A model generated the notes under the pieces. The model worked only from the letters and a program-made list of their open reading frames with translations. It was not told the origin of the DNA and did not search any database. This document shows, piece after piece, positions 22,396 to 34,648 of a stretch of DNA of 64,000 bases (position 1 is its first letter; each line of letters begins with the position of its first letter). Origin of the DNA: Caprimulgus europaeus (taxonomy: Eukaryota > Chordata > Aves > Caprimulgiformes > Caprimulgidae); NCBI GenBank assembly GCA_907165065.1, contig OU015523.1, positions 124,745,023 through 124,809,022 of the forward strand, written 5' to 3'. The translations under genes were made by a program, and so were the position numbers.

Positions 22396-22470
22396 CATCC
22401 ATCCATCCATCCTTATCCATCCATCCTTATCCATCCATCCTTATCCATCCATCCATCCTCCCCCATCCAT
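22396..22470. repeat. ATCC microsatellite with higher-order units
   Basis: Runs of CCATCCATCC interspersed with TTAT, in CHRDL2 intron 9. A similar CATCC-rich run lies at 30875-30935, before another CR1 tail. Confidence 0.9.
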
Positions 22471-22562
22471 CCTTCTCCAGACATAACCTTTTGGACTCTC
22501 TGGCTTTTCCTTCCCCACAGTAGCATGGAAGAGAGAAGACATCAGCTTCATCTTGGTTTACC

Positions 22563-22905
22563 TCGAATCATAGAACCCCAGACTGGTTTGGGTTGGGAGG
22601 GACCTCAAAGCTCCTCCAGTCCCAACCCCTCTGCCAGCAGCAGGGACACCTTCCACTAGACCAGGTTGCTCAAAGCCTCAGCCAACCTGGCCCAGAACAC
22701 TTCCAGGGAGGAGCAGCCACAGCTTCTCTGCCCAACCTGGGCCAGGGTCTCACCACCCTCATTGTGAAATATTTCTTCCTTCTATCCAGTCTGATCTCCT
22801 CTCTTTTAGTTTAAAACCATCACCCCTTGTCCTGTCACCACAGACCCTACTCAAAAGTCTGTCCCCATCTTTCTTATAAGCCCCCTTTAAAGTTCTAAAC
22901 ACCCA
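22563..22905 (-). mobile_element. CR1 LINE fragment
   Basis: Minus-oriented copy starting at AATCATAGAACCCCAGACTG and running about 340 bp through CCTTGTCCTGTCACCACAG. Confidence 0.9.
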
Positions 22906-23023
22906 ACAACCCCACCACCTCCCTCCATCTCATTCTAAACTTTGCAAAGAGCCATCCTGTCTGTTGGACAGGACCTGCTCACTGGAGAGTGACATCACCT
23001 TCTACCAGCTCCATCCTCTTCGG

Positions 23024-23250
23024 TGCATCCCCCACTGACCCATGTCCCTCAGCACTGTGTCTACACCACTCTTCAATCCCTCCAGGGATGGGGACTCCAC
23101 CACTGCCCTGGGCAACCCCTTCCAATGCCTCAGAACCCTTTCAGCAAAGAAATTCTTCCTCACATCCCATCTCAACTGCCCTGGCCACAACTGGAGCCCA
23201 TTTCCTCTTGTCCTGTCCCTTGCTCCTTGGTGGAACAGACCCTACATCGT
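23024..23250 (-). mobile_element. CR1 LINE fragment
   Basis: Minus-oriented internal piece lacking the 3' terminus, closely matching 2485-2690. Confidence 0.88.
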
Positions 23251-24623
23251 CTACATTCCTCCACTGCTCCCCAGCTCCTGGCACGTGTCAGAAAAGACCA
23301 TGCAAGGGGCCAAAGGTCTCAGCCAGCTCTCTGAGGGCTCTTGGGTGAACATTATCTGGGTTGGTTGATGGAAAGATGTTGAGCTCTTGTGGCTCTTGTT
23401 TAAAATCTCCTCTTGGTTACTCATGTGCTGGAAAGAGCTTCATCAGGCCCAGGGACTAAAGCACAACCCTCCTGCTCCTGTCTAAGTATAGCCCAGGAGG
23501 ATTTATGGACCACTTGTGCTTTTCTTACGTCATTAACAGCTTAATTATCTCCAGCCAGTATCTTCTTTTGTTACTGGTAGGAACTTCATTTCCAAACCTA
23601 CTTAAAGGACTTTATTAATAGTCCAAATAACCACAAATATCTTCTCACTTCCTCTCTTCATTTTCCACAGTCCAGAACATCTCGTTTCTATGGATTGCTC
23701 CTTGGTTCCCGTTCGTTACATTTTCTTTTTATGTGTAATTGCTGCTGGGAATCAAGGGAAAAAAAAATCTCATAACCAAATAAAGGAGGGGAGGGGGACC
23801 ATGTTGTCTCTGACATCTGCCAGCAAGGAGAAATTGGACTTGTGGAGAGCTTGGGTGAGAGGTGGAGAAGGATATGCCAGGCATACCTGCTTGCTTTGTC
23901 ACTCTTCATAGGCAAATATGAGTCTTGTAAGCCTTAATCCTGCAGAAAGGTCACTTCTTGTTGCTAAATGGAGGTCCTGGTTTGCTTGGGTCAAATGTCT
24001 GAGTCAGGCACCTCTGTTAACGGGATGGTGCTGGCACAGTTGGAAATATCAATCTCTGCTGAGGTCATTCGTGGGTTGTTTGGGTTTGGTTGAGGTTTTT
24101 TTTTTCTCTATCTTGGAGGAATTTCAGAGCTGGGGGTAGAAGGATGGAAAACTTTGGTCCATGGCTGCTTCCAGGAAAGGAAAACATCTGAGGATGGAGG
24201 AGCCTCTGTGGTTGGGAAGATAGGTGGTTGGGGGTGAGCAGAGAGGATGAGGATCCTGTTGGTCTCACCTTTCTTTCTCATGTGGTTTTGGGGGAGATCA
24301 GACCTCCTCCAGTGTGAGATGCTTTTCAGAGCCACAAACCCTTATTGCTTTCACCTGCTTCGTGGTGTGGCCCCTGCTGTGCTCTGATTTAACGAGCAGT
24401 TACTGTTTTCAAATGAGTTTTCTCCTGGTCCTTGGCCAGCTCTGGATTCACTCCCAAACCCCCACCAGGCTTTGGCAGCAAGGTCCCACACCAAACCAAG
24501 ACCCTGAGGCATCCAGTACAACCTGTATATCCCTTTTTACACCTCAAGAAGTGTAGATCCACACCAGGCTGAGCCTCAAATTGAGTATCTCAAGAGTTTG
24601 ATGCCTTGTGTTCCCCTTTGCAG

Positions 24624-24716
24624 GGATATTTCATCTGATACAGACCAAGAAGATCAGCAAACAGGAGTTCAAGCAAGAAGCACAGAACTTCAGGCTGATC
24701 ACCAGGACGAATGAAG
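24624..24716 (+). CDS. CHRDL2: CHRDL2 exon 10: C-terminal domain, middle part
   Basis: GG completes a Gly codon; 30 codons starting IFHLIQTKK plus one base, donor GTAGGG. The segment KQEFKQEAQNFRL is the recognisable family signature. Confidence 0.94.
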
Positions 24717-25047
24717 GTAGGGGGAGAAAAAATATTCCCATTTCCCTGCTCCTCCTGCAGATCCTGCCCCAAATAACCCCATATTTTGCTGTATAAATCC
24801 CAGCACGGTGTGAGGAACTGAACCCTAGGGAGAAGACTTGTGTAAATAGAGTGGAGTTGGGGTTGAGCTGTCTTCACACCCACACATGTGCAACACTCCT
24901 GGTGAGCAGTCACCTTCTCACTTGATGGTATCAGAAAGGGCAGCCAGCTTGCTAGAAGTGGATGCACACTTGTGAAATCCAAAGGCTTTGTCTCTCCAGA
25001 ACCCATAAAAATGGTTTCATTTTTATATTTAATCCATCTGGAGTTAC

Positions 25048-25118
25048 AATGGGGGGGAGAAAAAAAAAAAGGGGGAAAAAAAAAAAGGACGAAAAAAAAA
25101 GAAAAAAAAAGAAAAAGA
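25048..25118. repeat. A/G-rich low-complexity tract
   Basis: Purine-rich stretch of G runs and A runs, then GAAAAAAAA units, in CHRDL2 intron 10. Confidence 0.9.
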
Positions 25119-26440
25119 AGTGATGAGGGGGATTTGCAAAAAAATAAACTCTTGAAATATTTGTAAGAATCATTCTTGGATGTGTGTAAACGTTACAAGA
25201 AGCAAGAATGCCAGTGCACATGCCGAGAGTGCCTGTGTGGGGTGAAACTGCCACGCTGTTTCCCTCTGGCTGCCTCTTCTCCTGGCCTGGATTCGAATTG
25301 AATGGCTTAGGATCCAATTGGAGCCAGTTCCTTATTGTCCAGCACCCACAGGTCACCAGGTCAACTCAGAATGGCTCTGCTGCCCAGTGCATACCAGTAC
25401 ACCCAGTACCCCAGGGAGGGTGGGGATTTATTTTCACCTCCAATCCATTCAAGGTGACATCTCTTGACCAAATCCTGGGGGATTTTCCAATCCCTGCTCC
25501 CAGGTTGGGTTTCACATCCTGGGGGGATCTCTGGCACGTGCCTCCTTCTTCTTGCCTCAGTTTCCCCTGACAGATAACCCTGTTGTGAAACCATCCCTCT
25601 GCCATTGCTGCAAGGTCTAGGGAAGCATTGGCCAGGGATTTCTTCATCACAGGAGGTTAATCCAGCTAGAAAATATGTTCCCTCTGGGGATGACCATGTT
25701 AGGGCTGCATAATCCTTGCTGGGATTATGGGGGAAGTGACCACCTAGAGGGAAAGCACCTCCAGCCACCTCCTGCCAGAATGAGGATGTTGGTATTTTGA
25801 GGGAGCAAGGAGAAGGGTTGGGGTGCTTGGTGCTCATTTTTGGGGTGTTTCCCAGCTCTCTCCCATGTGCACATGCTTGGCAGGAAGTCTACAGGTCACC
25901 AGTGAGGCTGTGGTGGGATCTTGGGGGGGGTTTCTTCTCCTTCTGCAGCAGGACCTTCCCCAACCATAGGTGGTTGCAAAGCCTGGCCTGAAGAGCCAAG
26001 GCTGGGGCAGCAGCAGAAAAAATGAGTATAGATGTGGGGGTTTTGAGCAACCCACCCCAAAGAAATGGGGCTGACAGAAGGGAGGAGAGAACCATACCTG
26101 CCCCTGGCCCACAACATGGGAATTTGGGCTTTTTGATGATGAGTCAGAGGACAAGCAAAACGCTTCTTCCCCTTGAGAAGCAGGGAACCTGAACCCTAGA
26201 CACGCTGAGGAGGACCTGGTCCTAACAGCTCATGTTAAAGCATCCTTTGAGGAGGCAGAGAGGGGGTTTGTTCCTGGTTCAAACTGAGCTCCTTTTCTTT
26301 TGAGAGTGTGCAAGTGGTTTCCAGGTGTCCTGGTTTTGCTGGAACGTTGGAGATACCTGGGAAGTGTTGGAAATACCATGGTGCTGGTAACTGCATTGCA
26401 GGAGCTGCAGAGAGCCCCTCTTGATCCCAGATCCCAGTCT

Positions 26441-27005
26441 AGTTGCAAGATGGCAAAGTCCAAAGACTGGATCTGGTGAGGCCACAGCTCGAGTGCTGGG
26501 TTCAGTGTTGGGCCCCTGAGTCCAAGAAGGACCTGGAGGTGCTGGAGCGTGTCCAGAGAAGGGCAGCGGAGCTGGGGAAGGGTCTGGAGCACAAGTGTGC
26601 TGAGTTCAGGCTGAGGGAACTGGGGGTGCTGAGCCTGGAGAGAAGGAGGCTGAGGGGAGACCTTGTGGCTCTGTCCAAGTCCCTGCAAGGAGGGTGCAGA
26701 GAGGTGGGGGTGGGTCTGTTCAACCAAGGACCAAGGGACAGGACAAGAGGAAATGGGCTCCAGTTGTGGCCAGGGCAGCTGAGATGGGATGTGAGGAAGA
26801 ATTTCTGTGTTGAAAGGGTTCTGAGGCATTGGAAGGGGTTGCCCAGGGCAGTGGTGGAGTCCCCATCCCTGGAGGGATTGAAGAGTTGTGTAGACACAGT
26901 GCTGAGGGACAGGGGTCAGTGGGGACTGGGCAGTGTTGGGTTCATGGTTGGACTCCAGGAGCTTAAAGGTCTTTTCCAATCCAGGCAGTTCTGGGGTTCT
27001 GTGCT
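26441..27005 (+). mobile_element. CR1 LINE fragment, about 565 bp
   Basis: Plus-oriented copy from GGCCACAGCTCGAGTGCTGG through the tail near 27000. An open frame of about 200 codons on each strand is a by-product of the repeat; only the end of the CR1 ORF2/3' UTR is expected here. Confidence 0.92.
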
Positions 27006-27178
27006 TATGGGACCACTGCTGAGCTGCTCTGGCCATGGCCAGTGTTGTGGGTAGACCTCTCTCCCTGCCTCTCTCCCAGCATGGAGTCCTCCACTGTGGA
27101 GGGTGCTACACATGGCATAAATTATGTTTTCCTCCTCCAAGATTTGTTACTAACAAGTGTCCACCTCTTCTCATCCAG

Positions 27179-27258
27179 GTCACTGGAACATCTTCCGAGC
27201 CCAGACATCAGAGTTGAGGATGACAGAGAGCCCAGAGAAAGAAACAAAGAACTTGTAA
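27179..27258 (+). CDS. CHRDL2: CHRDL2 last coding exon and stop
   Basis: Acceptor TTCTCATCCAG. GT completes a Gly codon, then 25 codons starting HWNIFRAQT and a TAA stop at 27256-27258. The sequence G-H-W-N-[IV]-F is the conserved C-terminal signature of CHRDL2. The last dozen residues are hydrophilic and variable. Confidence 0.95.
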
Positions 27259-28175
27259 AGAAAACAACCAAACTGTAACCTAGCTCTTGATTTATCTACA
27301 CCCACCCACACATACACTCATACACCTATATATGAAAAAAATTTGCATTATTAAGTAGACTGGCACAGCAATAAGGATACACTAGTGTAACCTACAGAAA
27401 CCCCAGCAAACAAACCCAACTGAACCATGGTGAAGCCACATCCATGGAGGTGCCTCTCTCCAGTAGAGGAGAGCTCAAGAGGCCAACCATCACCTCCTGC
27501 TACTGAAGATGTTGAGAAGAAGGAGAGACAGCAGAGATGTGAGACCTGGTGCGACGTCAAGAGATGGGATACATCCCTGACACCTCAGCTTTTCTGAAGA
27601 ACATCAGGAGCTAGCAGCAGAGCAGAACATCACCATGTTTTTTACCAACTGCTGGCATCAAGGTGACCTGCAAGGAAAGAAAAATCATCTTTATTTCTGT
27701 TCTTGGAGCCCCAGTGATCTGCAAAAGGGTTTCTTTGGTTGAATTGCTTGAAAAATCTCATCTCTTTCTCCTCTGTTGCAGCTGGGAAGAATTCATTTCC
27801 CATCTTTGCAGGTCCCTTGAAGATGTATTTTTTGGGGGGTGACCCATCTGCTGATAGAATCTGAGACCCTGAACGCTGCACTAAGGTGGCTACTAAGCAT
27901 GTTATTATGCTCTATATTTATATTTATCCTACATAATATCTACTGGGCTGTATTCACAGGAGGGCCATGTCCCAGAGGGCAAACAGGACCATTTTTGCAG
28001 CGTGGGGAGGAGGGTGTGCAGCAGCTTCACCCTCCCCCTGTCTGGAAATACAGGTTGTTTTGGTACATGTATTTATCCCAGGATTCTTGTTTTGTTCTGT
28101 TTTGATAAATCTATTTATTTGGAGATCCAGATCTGTCTGAGAAACCTGATTAAAGCGTCTTCTTGATTCAGTCTC
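27259..28175 (+). other. CHRDL2: CHRDL2 3' UTR
   Basis: About 0.9 kb of non-repetitive, partly A/T-rich sequence between the stop codon and the first good polyadenylation signal. It includes A/T-rich runs near 27905-27945 and 28070-28125. The extent is inferred from the signal only. Confidence 0.7.
28149..28154 (+). terminator. Probable CHRDL2 polyadenylation signal (ATTAAA)
   Basis: ATTAAA, the commonest variant signal, lies 891 bp after the stop codon. T/G-rich sequence follows about 20-45 bp later. No canonical AATAAA was seen in this UTR, so cleavage near 28170-28180 is the best guess. Confidence 0.6.
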
Positions 28176-28345
28176 CTGTGATGACTCTTCTTTCCCTGTA
28201 GGGTCCGTGTTACAACTCAGGTTGGGGGGGTGTCTAGTTGGGATCTGCATCCTGGTGGGGTTTGATCCCCTTGGACTCACTCAGGCAACATCCTCAGGGT
28301 TGGGATGCAGAGAACATCCCAGGGATGCTTTGCTCATCATCTCCT

Positions 28346-28482
28346 CTAGAGATATCCAAGACCAGCCTGGATGCAGTGCTGTGCAGCTTGCTTTAGGTGG
28401 ACCTGCTGTGGCAGAGGGGTTGGATTAGATGTTCTCCAAGAGGTCCCTTCCAACCCTGACCATTCTGTGACTCTGTGATCAT
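28346..28482 (+). mobile_element. CR1 LINE 3' end
   Basis: Plus-oriented tail with GGGTTGGATTAGATG and the end CATTCTGTGACTCTGTGATC, about 170 bp after the CHRDL2 polyadenylation site. Confidence 0.87.
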
Positions 28483-29261
28483 CCCACTCCACTTGTTTAT
28501 GGTCCACAGATGGTTCAGGGCTGAAAATGAAGTGTAGGGCTGGCAACGGGCATGGAGGTCAAACAAAGGCTGGGGGCAAACCCAGGCCAGGAAATGGGAG
28601 GTCCTGGGGTGCTGGATGGGTGCCCAAGGAAGCTGCTAAGTGAGTGCAGGTGCTTTCTCTTGGACGGGCAGCAGCTCACGTGGGGCTATAAAAGGATCAA
28701 TACGAGCAGCTCCCAGCCCAGGGATGGTCGTGCCTTCCACTTCTCTCTTTATTATGCTCCCCAAAAACAACAGTTGCTGCCACGTGCTCGGGATGTGGAT
28801 GGAAACCACAGAGGACAGAGAAGCCAGAAGGCAAAGTGTCCACAGCTCCAGTGGACCTGAAGCAAGGAGAAGCTGGGGATAATGGGAGCAACCACTGACC
28901 CTGCATCGCTCACCGGCGCTGGGCGATGATCCAGGGGAAAGGGTCGATCTGGTTAAATTTATCCAGGAAAAATAAATATCCCAGTGATACTTTGGGCATT
29001 GGTGGTGTCCCCTGTGGTGTGAGACAAAGGCAGAGGGGTGAAGCCACCCTGTACATGACCGTGTCCATGACTGCAGCCATGTCCCAGCGGGGAGGATGCT
29101 GCCAGTCCCTGGGGGCAGAGCCTGACCCCTCACTCGTCAGCTTAATTAACTCGCTCTTGTGTGCTCTAATTGAAGCAGAACTGAGGCCCAATTTATGTTC
29201 ATTTACCAGAAGCTCAGGCACTGGAAATGAAGCTGCTCAGTGGGGTTCCTAGGGATGGTTT

Positions 29262-29930
29262 GGAGAAAAATAGGGTGCTGGGGGACCAGAAGCTCCCCAT
29301 GAGGCGGCACCGTGCGCTGGCAGCACAGAGCCAAGAACCGTGTCCTGGGCTGCACCCAGAGCAGCGTGGGCAGCAGGGCCAGGGAGGGGATTCTGCCCCT
29401 CTGCTCCGCTCTCCTGAGACCCCCCCTGCAGTGCTGCCTCCAGTGCTGGGGCCACCAACAGCACAAGGACATGGACACACTGGAGCCAGTGCAGAGGAGG
29501 CCACGAGGATGATGCCAGGGCTGGAGCAGCTCTGCTGTGAGGACAGGCTGAGAGAGTTGGGGCTGTTCAGCCTGGAGAGGAGAAGGCTCCAGGGAGACCT
29601 TCCAGTGGCCTCCCAGTACCTGAAGGGGCTCCAGGAAGGCTGGGGAGGGACTTTGGCCAAGGGCAGGGAGTGACAGAACAAGGGGTGATGGCTTGAAAGT
29701 GTCAGAGGGGAGCTGGAGCTGAGATGTGAGGAAGAAATTGTTTGGTGTGAGGGTGGTGAGACCCTGGCCCAGGTTGGCCAGAGAAGCTGTGGCTGCTCCT
29801 CCCTGGAAGTGTTCTGGGCCAGGCTGGATGAGACTTTGAGCAACCTGGTCTAGTGGAAGGTGTCCCTGCTGCTGGCAGGGGGGTTGGAACTGGAGCAGCT
29901 TCCAACTTGTAGCATTCCATTAATCTACGA
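29262..29930 (+). mobile_element. CR1 LINE fragment, about 670 bp
   Basis: Plus-oriented copy from GGGGGACCAGAAGCTCCCC to a truncated tail. By eye it is nearly identical to 46400-47060. Confidence 0.92.
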
Positions 29931-31018
29931 AAACCAGCACGAGCCCTGCGCTGCCTGCCCCAGATGAGGTTTCTTGCAGGTGTCTATAGGTTACTGAGCC
30001 CATATAGGTTTTAGTGAGCCCAGACAGAGGCAGGAGACATCTTGGGTGCAAATCAGCACATCCCATCCTGAATCCAAACCACAGCGCTTTTCTAGCTACT
30101 CAGAAGAAAATTATCTCTATCCCAATCAAAACCAGGACACAAACCCATCATGAAAGGAGGACCTGAAAGTCCCCTGAGATGCCATCTGCATGGTGTGGCT
30201 TCAGATGTGACTGTCCCATCCTCCCATAACTTTCTCCCAGACCCATTGCATCCCTTGGACCTGACTGCCTCCAGGCAGCATCTCATCTTCTCCAGTGTCA
30301 GCTTCTCCTCCACCATCAGGTGTTCCACCACCACCAGCTCTCTGTTGTCAAGCTTTCTGCTGCCTTTTAGTGATCCCTTTACTGCAGCCCTGCTCTGGGA
30401 CACTGCCATGAAAGCCACCCCATACATTTCATGTTTAACAGGAGAACATCTTCACCTTGGCTCCTGTTCCTCCTCACTCACTGAGGCAGCGTGGACCAGA
30501 GGGACAAAGTCCAGTGAGGCTGGAGCCAAGTGCTGGGTCTTGGCTTCCAGCTCCTGGCAGACAGAACTGGGACATCATTGATTTTTGCTGGTCTGGTTGG
30601 AAGTACAAGCCTGGAGGCCCCTCACCTTGTACCCTGGAGCAGCACTGGTGTCTGCTGTCTGAGGGACGCAGTCATGGGTGGCACAGGACAGGTTGCTTCC
30701 ACCTGAAGAGACCCAAGAGCTTCCCCTCTGCTTTCTGTGGTGAGGCAGGAAGGGCTTTTACCCACCTGAAGTGATCTCTGAGCCAAGAGGGATATGAAGG
30801 GTGGGTTCAACTCTCCCTTCAGATGACAGAACTGCAACCATGAGTTTATTAGCTGGGTTCCTCACTCTTCCTTCCCCATCCATCTGTCCATCCATCCTTC
30901 TCTATCCATCCTTCCTCATCCATCCTTCTCCAGACATAAGTTCTTGGGCCCTTGGGCTTTTTCTTCCCCACAGTAGCACGGAAAAGAGAAGACATCAGCT
31001 TCATCTTGGCTTACCCTG

Positions 31019-31548
31019 AATCATAGAATCACAGACTGGTTTGGGTTGAAGGGACCTTTCAAGGCCACCCAGTCCAACCCACTGCAGTGACAGGGACATC
31101 TTCAACCAGAGCAGGTTGCTCAGAGCCCCGTCCAGCCTGATCTTTAATGTTTCCAGGGATGGGGCTTCTACCACCTCTCTGGGCAACCTGGGCCAGTGTC
31201 TCACCATCCTCATCCTAAAAAATGTCTTCCTTATATCAAGTCTCAGCCTCCCCTCTTTTAGTTTAAAACCATCACCCCTTGTCCTGTCACTACAGGCCCT
31301 GTTAAAAAGTCTGTCCCCATCTTTCTTACAGACCCCTTCAAGTATTGAAAGGTGCAATAAGGTCTCCCTGGAGCCTTCTCTTCTCCAGGCTGAACAGCCC
31401 CAACTCTCTCAGCCTGTCCTCACAGCAGAGCTGCTCCACCTCTGATCATTCTTGTGGCCTCCTCTGGATCCACTCCAGCAGGTCCATGTCTTTCCTGTGC
31501 TGAGGACCCCAGAACTGGAGGGGCTGAATTCTGTCCAGTGTCAGAGAC
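31019..31548 (-). mobile_element. CR1 LINE fragment
   Basis: Minus-oriented copy beginning with GAATCATAGAATCACAGACT and extending about 530 bp into the CCCAGAACTGGA region. Confidence 0.9.
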
Positions 31549-32045
31549 CTTCCATTTCTCCCAGAACTGTAACAAACCACCCCAGAGAAGCTCTGAGGAC
31601 ATTCACAGAGGCCATAGAGGCTGGTGACCGACCTCCACACGTAGCACTGCCTGGTGACACACGGCAGATGAGGGGCAGAGGGACTTGCTATGGGGCTGGA
31701 TGGGGCTGTGAGTGGTGGGCAACCTCCTGCAATGGTGTCAGTGATCCACCAGGCCTGGCTGTCCCAGGAACCTGCCCTAATGACCATACCTCCCCACAGG
31801 GGACCTCTTAGAGGTTGCTTTCCCCTGTGGGGGCATCTCTGGGGATTAACCCTTTTAATTGGATCAGCAGGCACGGATCAGAAGCCAACGTTTCGCGGTG
31901 GGTGGCATCGCCTCCCTCGCCCCGCTCCTCCTCCCCGCGTCCCTTTGCCTCTGCAGGAATCACCCCGGTTCCACCCCGAGCCGTGAAGTCGGGGTTGATC
32001 TGGGGGCAGAGCTGGCCACAGCGCTGTGGGACTTTTCATCTCTTG

Positions 32046-32450
32046 CAACACAGAGTCCCAGACTGGTGGGGTTGGAAGGGACCTCAGGAGATCATCCAGT
32101 CCAACCCCCCTGCCAAAGCAGGTTCCCTACACCAGGTTGCACAGGAAAGTGTCCAGGTGGGTTTGAACATCTCCAGAGATGGAGACTCCACACCCTCTCT
32201 GGCCAGCCTGGCCCAGGGCTCCGGCACCCTCACAGTGAAGAAGTTTTTCCTTCAGTTTCTCTGGAACTTCTGGTGTCCCAGTTTGTGCCCATTGCCCCTT
32301 GTCCTGTCACTGGGCACCACCCAGAAGAGCCCGGCCCCATCCATTTGGCCCCCACCCTTCAGCTATTGACAGACATTGATCAGATCCCCTCTCAGGCTGC
32401 TCTTCTCCAGGCTGAACAGTCCCAGCTCTCTCAGCCTCTCCTCACACAGG
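32046..32450 (-). mobile_element. CR1 LINE fragment
   Basis: Minus-oriented copy of the subfamily with GGGACCTCAGGAGATCATCC, shared with 34649-35225 and 63448-63778. Confidence 0.9.
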
Positions 32451-33849
32451 AGGAGCTTCCCTCAAGGAAAAGCTCCTGGCTTGATCTACTTTTAGACAGT
32501 AGAAGACAACTCCTGGCTTGCACACCAGCTTACAGGGTGTCCATCATTCAGAACAGTGAGTTTGCAGGACAGGGCTGAGCTGTCTGCAGAGGGTTTAGAG
32601 GAGCTGCTACCAGGATCTGCAAGAGGATGTTCTCTGGGGACACCCCACATGTCTCACTGCCACCTCTACAGCAGCCCTGACCACACAGGCACCCATCCCA
32701 CCTTGGCTGGAGGACCAGCAGGGATGGGGTCCTTCTCATGGTGTGCAGACCTGAGGCCACCCTGCCCTGCCATGCGTAGAGCCAAGTGCCCATGATGCTT
32801 GTGCTTGCTCTCCTTGTCCTGAGGTAGCTCAGCACCATCATAGTGGTTCTTTACAGCTGGGTCACCTTCCTTACAGCTTCTTAAGAAGGTTTGCAGTCCT
32901 GTCATTGTCCACTTGTGCTGGTTGTGACTCATTTCTGATCTGTTCAAGGGTTGGGACCAAAGCACTGCAATCCTGACTGTGTTTGCAGATCTATGAGCAA
33001 GAAGAAACCTCAGCTTGTGGTTGCAGAGATGATGCTTGGTTTGAGAAAGATGGAGCTCTCCAAATCCTTCCTGCATAATCTGGTTGGTGTCCTCCTGCTC
33101 TGGATTGTCTTCCCCATGTTTCTCTTGAATTAGCTAGAGAACCTGAGAAGGAGTTCCAACCAGCTCAGACCCTTGCTGATGTCAATAAAACATTGTGAGA
33201 GGAAAGCCAGCACTGTTGGTGGCACCACCGAGCTGGAGGATCAGCTCAGCTCTTGATGCTGTCACATAGAGGTTGCCTGATGTCTTGAGAGCTAAAAAAA
33301 ACCCCTCAACAAACACCCAAACGTGGTTTATATTGTGCCAACAGCTTTGGAGCTCCAAATGTCCTGTTCAAGGGAGCCTGGCATGGACCTAGACACCAGC
33401 CCTGGTCTGAGCCAGGAGGAGAAGGGGCCATCAGTGCACCCAGCCCTGCAAGGAGAAGGTCTCTTGCATGGGGTTGAGGTGGCATCAGTGGTTTTTGCCT
33501 TGCTACCAATTCTGAGCACCAATGGGTACCTGCTCCACTGAACTCGCTGTGGTCTCCTCGGAGTATCTGCAGGTGCATCCACACCACTGGGCTATGGCAG
33601 CAGCTCTCCTGTTGGAAGAGATTTGTCTCCATGGGGCAACAGCAACACACAGGGGTGTTTAATGCAACATCCCTGGCTGGGGAGCTTGTCCCCTCACCAC
33701 AGTCCCTTCTCAACCCTCAGGGAGAAGATGTCATCATCTAGTTGCATGCTGCCTCTGCTTCTGCAGGACCTATATCTCCTGCCAGCCCTCCTGCAATGCC
33801 TCTCTCCTCTTGCTGTGATGTGTTTTGTGTACAAGTGCATCAGATATCT

Positions 33850-34080
33850 CATGGCTGGTACAACCTGTGTCGAGATGCCTTTGGTCTCTGGAGAGCACAT
33901 TTGGGTACTGGGTCCAGTTTGGGTCCCCAGTGCCAGGCAGGCAGTGACAGGCTGGATCCAGCCCAGCTGGAAGATAAGCTGAAATAGTTTCCTCCTTCCA
34001 GGGACCAAGGGAAGGGGGGGACATCTCCATCCTTGGAGAAACTCAACCTGGACACAACCCAGAGCAACCTGATGTAACAT
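33850..34080 (+). mobile_element. Degenerate CR1 LINE fragment
   Basis: Plus-oriented remnant: GTACTGGGTCCAGTTTGGG, then ATCTCCATCCTTGGAGA and a worn CAACCTGATGTAAC. It is older than its neighbours. Confidence 0.6.
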
Positions 34081-34648
34081 CAAAGTTACCCCTGTTTGGA
34101 GACAGAGGTTGGACCATGGACCTCCTGGGGTTCAATCCACCCTGAATTTACCCTGTGGTTATGAGCTCCAGGATGGATGGCAAGTCACCACCCGAAATCT
34201 TGGCTCTACCTCCAGGATCTCAGGGGGTTTCTGACGTCAGAGCCGTGCTGTTTCATTATCAGGTCAGTCAAAACACTTCTCCAAAGGGAACGTCCACAAC
34301 GTTGCCAGCTCCACTCAGCTTCCCTGGCTCCTGCTCTTTTCCATTGCATGGGATTTTCTGTCATGCAAAACATCTACTCTCACCTCAACCTGTGTGAAGT
34401 CCCCTTCTCCACAGGCAGCCCAGGAGCAAAGGGGAAGCCAACACCTCTCCTTTACGTTCACCAGAGCCTGGTTCCCCACTGGGCAAGATGGAAGAGGAAG
34501 GGTTGGTAACGTGCTCTGCTCAATTTGGGGTGTCAGCATCATGAGGACTCTGCCATGGGGAAATGAAGTTGGATAAAAGAAGGTTTTGTTGGGTTTGGTG
34601 ATGCCCTGAAAGTCCTACATGGAGCCTACAACTGTGGAGATGGTTTGA

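Larger units (their letters stand above)
19695..24623 (+). other. CHRDL2 intron 9
   Basis: A 4.93-kb phase 1 intron, the longest found inside the coding region. It contains CR1 fragments at 22317-22361, 22563-22905 and 23024-23250, an ATCC-type microsatellite at 22396-22470, and a repeat-free A/T-rich patch at 23480-23620 with TTACGTCA at 23525-23532. Confidence 0.8.
24717..27178 (+). other. CHRDL2 intron 10
   Basis: A 2.46-kb phase 1 intron. It holds a poly-purine tract at 25048-25118 and a long plus-strand CR1 fragment at 26441-27005 that ends only about 170 bp before the last exon. Confidence 0.82.
7853..28175 (+). other. CHRDL2: CHRDL2 gene (chordin-like 2), exons 2 to last
   Basis: Secreted BMP-binding antagonist of the chordin family. 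Ten coding exons splice into one continuous frame: 7853-7965, 8368-8461, 9304-9446, 13119-13212, 14281-14336, 15491-15659, 16588-16782, 19512-19694, 24624-24716 and 27179-27258. Together they give 405 residues, close to the mature length expected for a family protein of about 430 residues with its signal peptide. Counting from the first full codon of 7853, VWC1 spans about residues 5-67, VWC2 83-146 and VWC3 224-286, each with ten cysteines in the usual spacing including the CC pair. A C-terminal domain specific to chordin-like proteins covers about 288-405. All introns interrupting codons are phase 1, and VWC1 and VWC2 are each split by a phase 0 intron. The signal-peptide exon was not found. 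The reading frame has no breaks, so the gene looks functional. Identity rests on recalled similarity to vertebrate CHRDL2 and on the POLD3 neighbour. Confidence 0.95.

Noticed and set aside
26230-27054. Open frames above 200 codons on both strands
   Set aside because: They cover a CR1 fragment. Similar frames recur at 2402-2878, 46290-47058, 47834-48322 and 54703-55377 in other copies of the same repeat.
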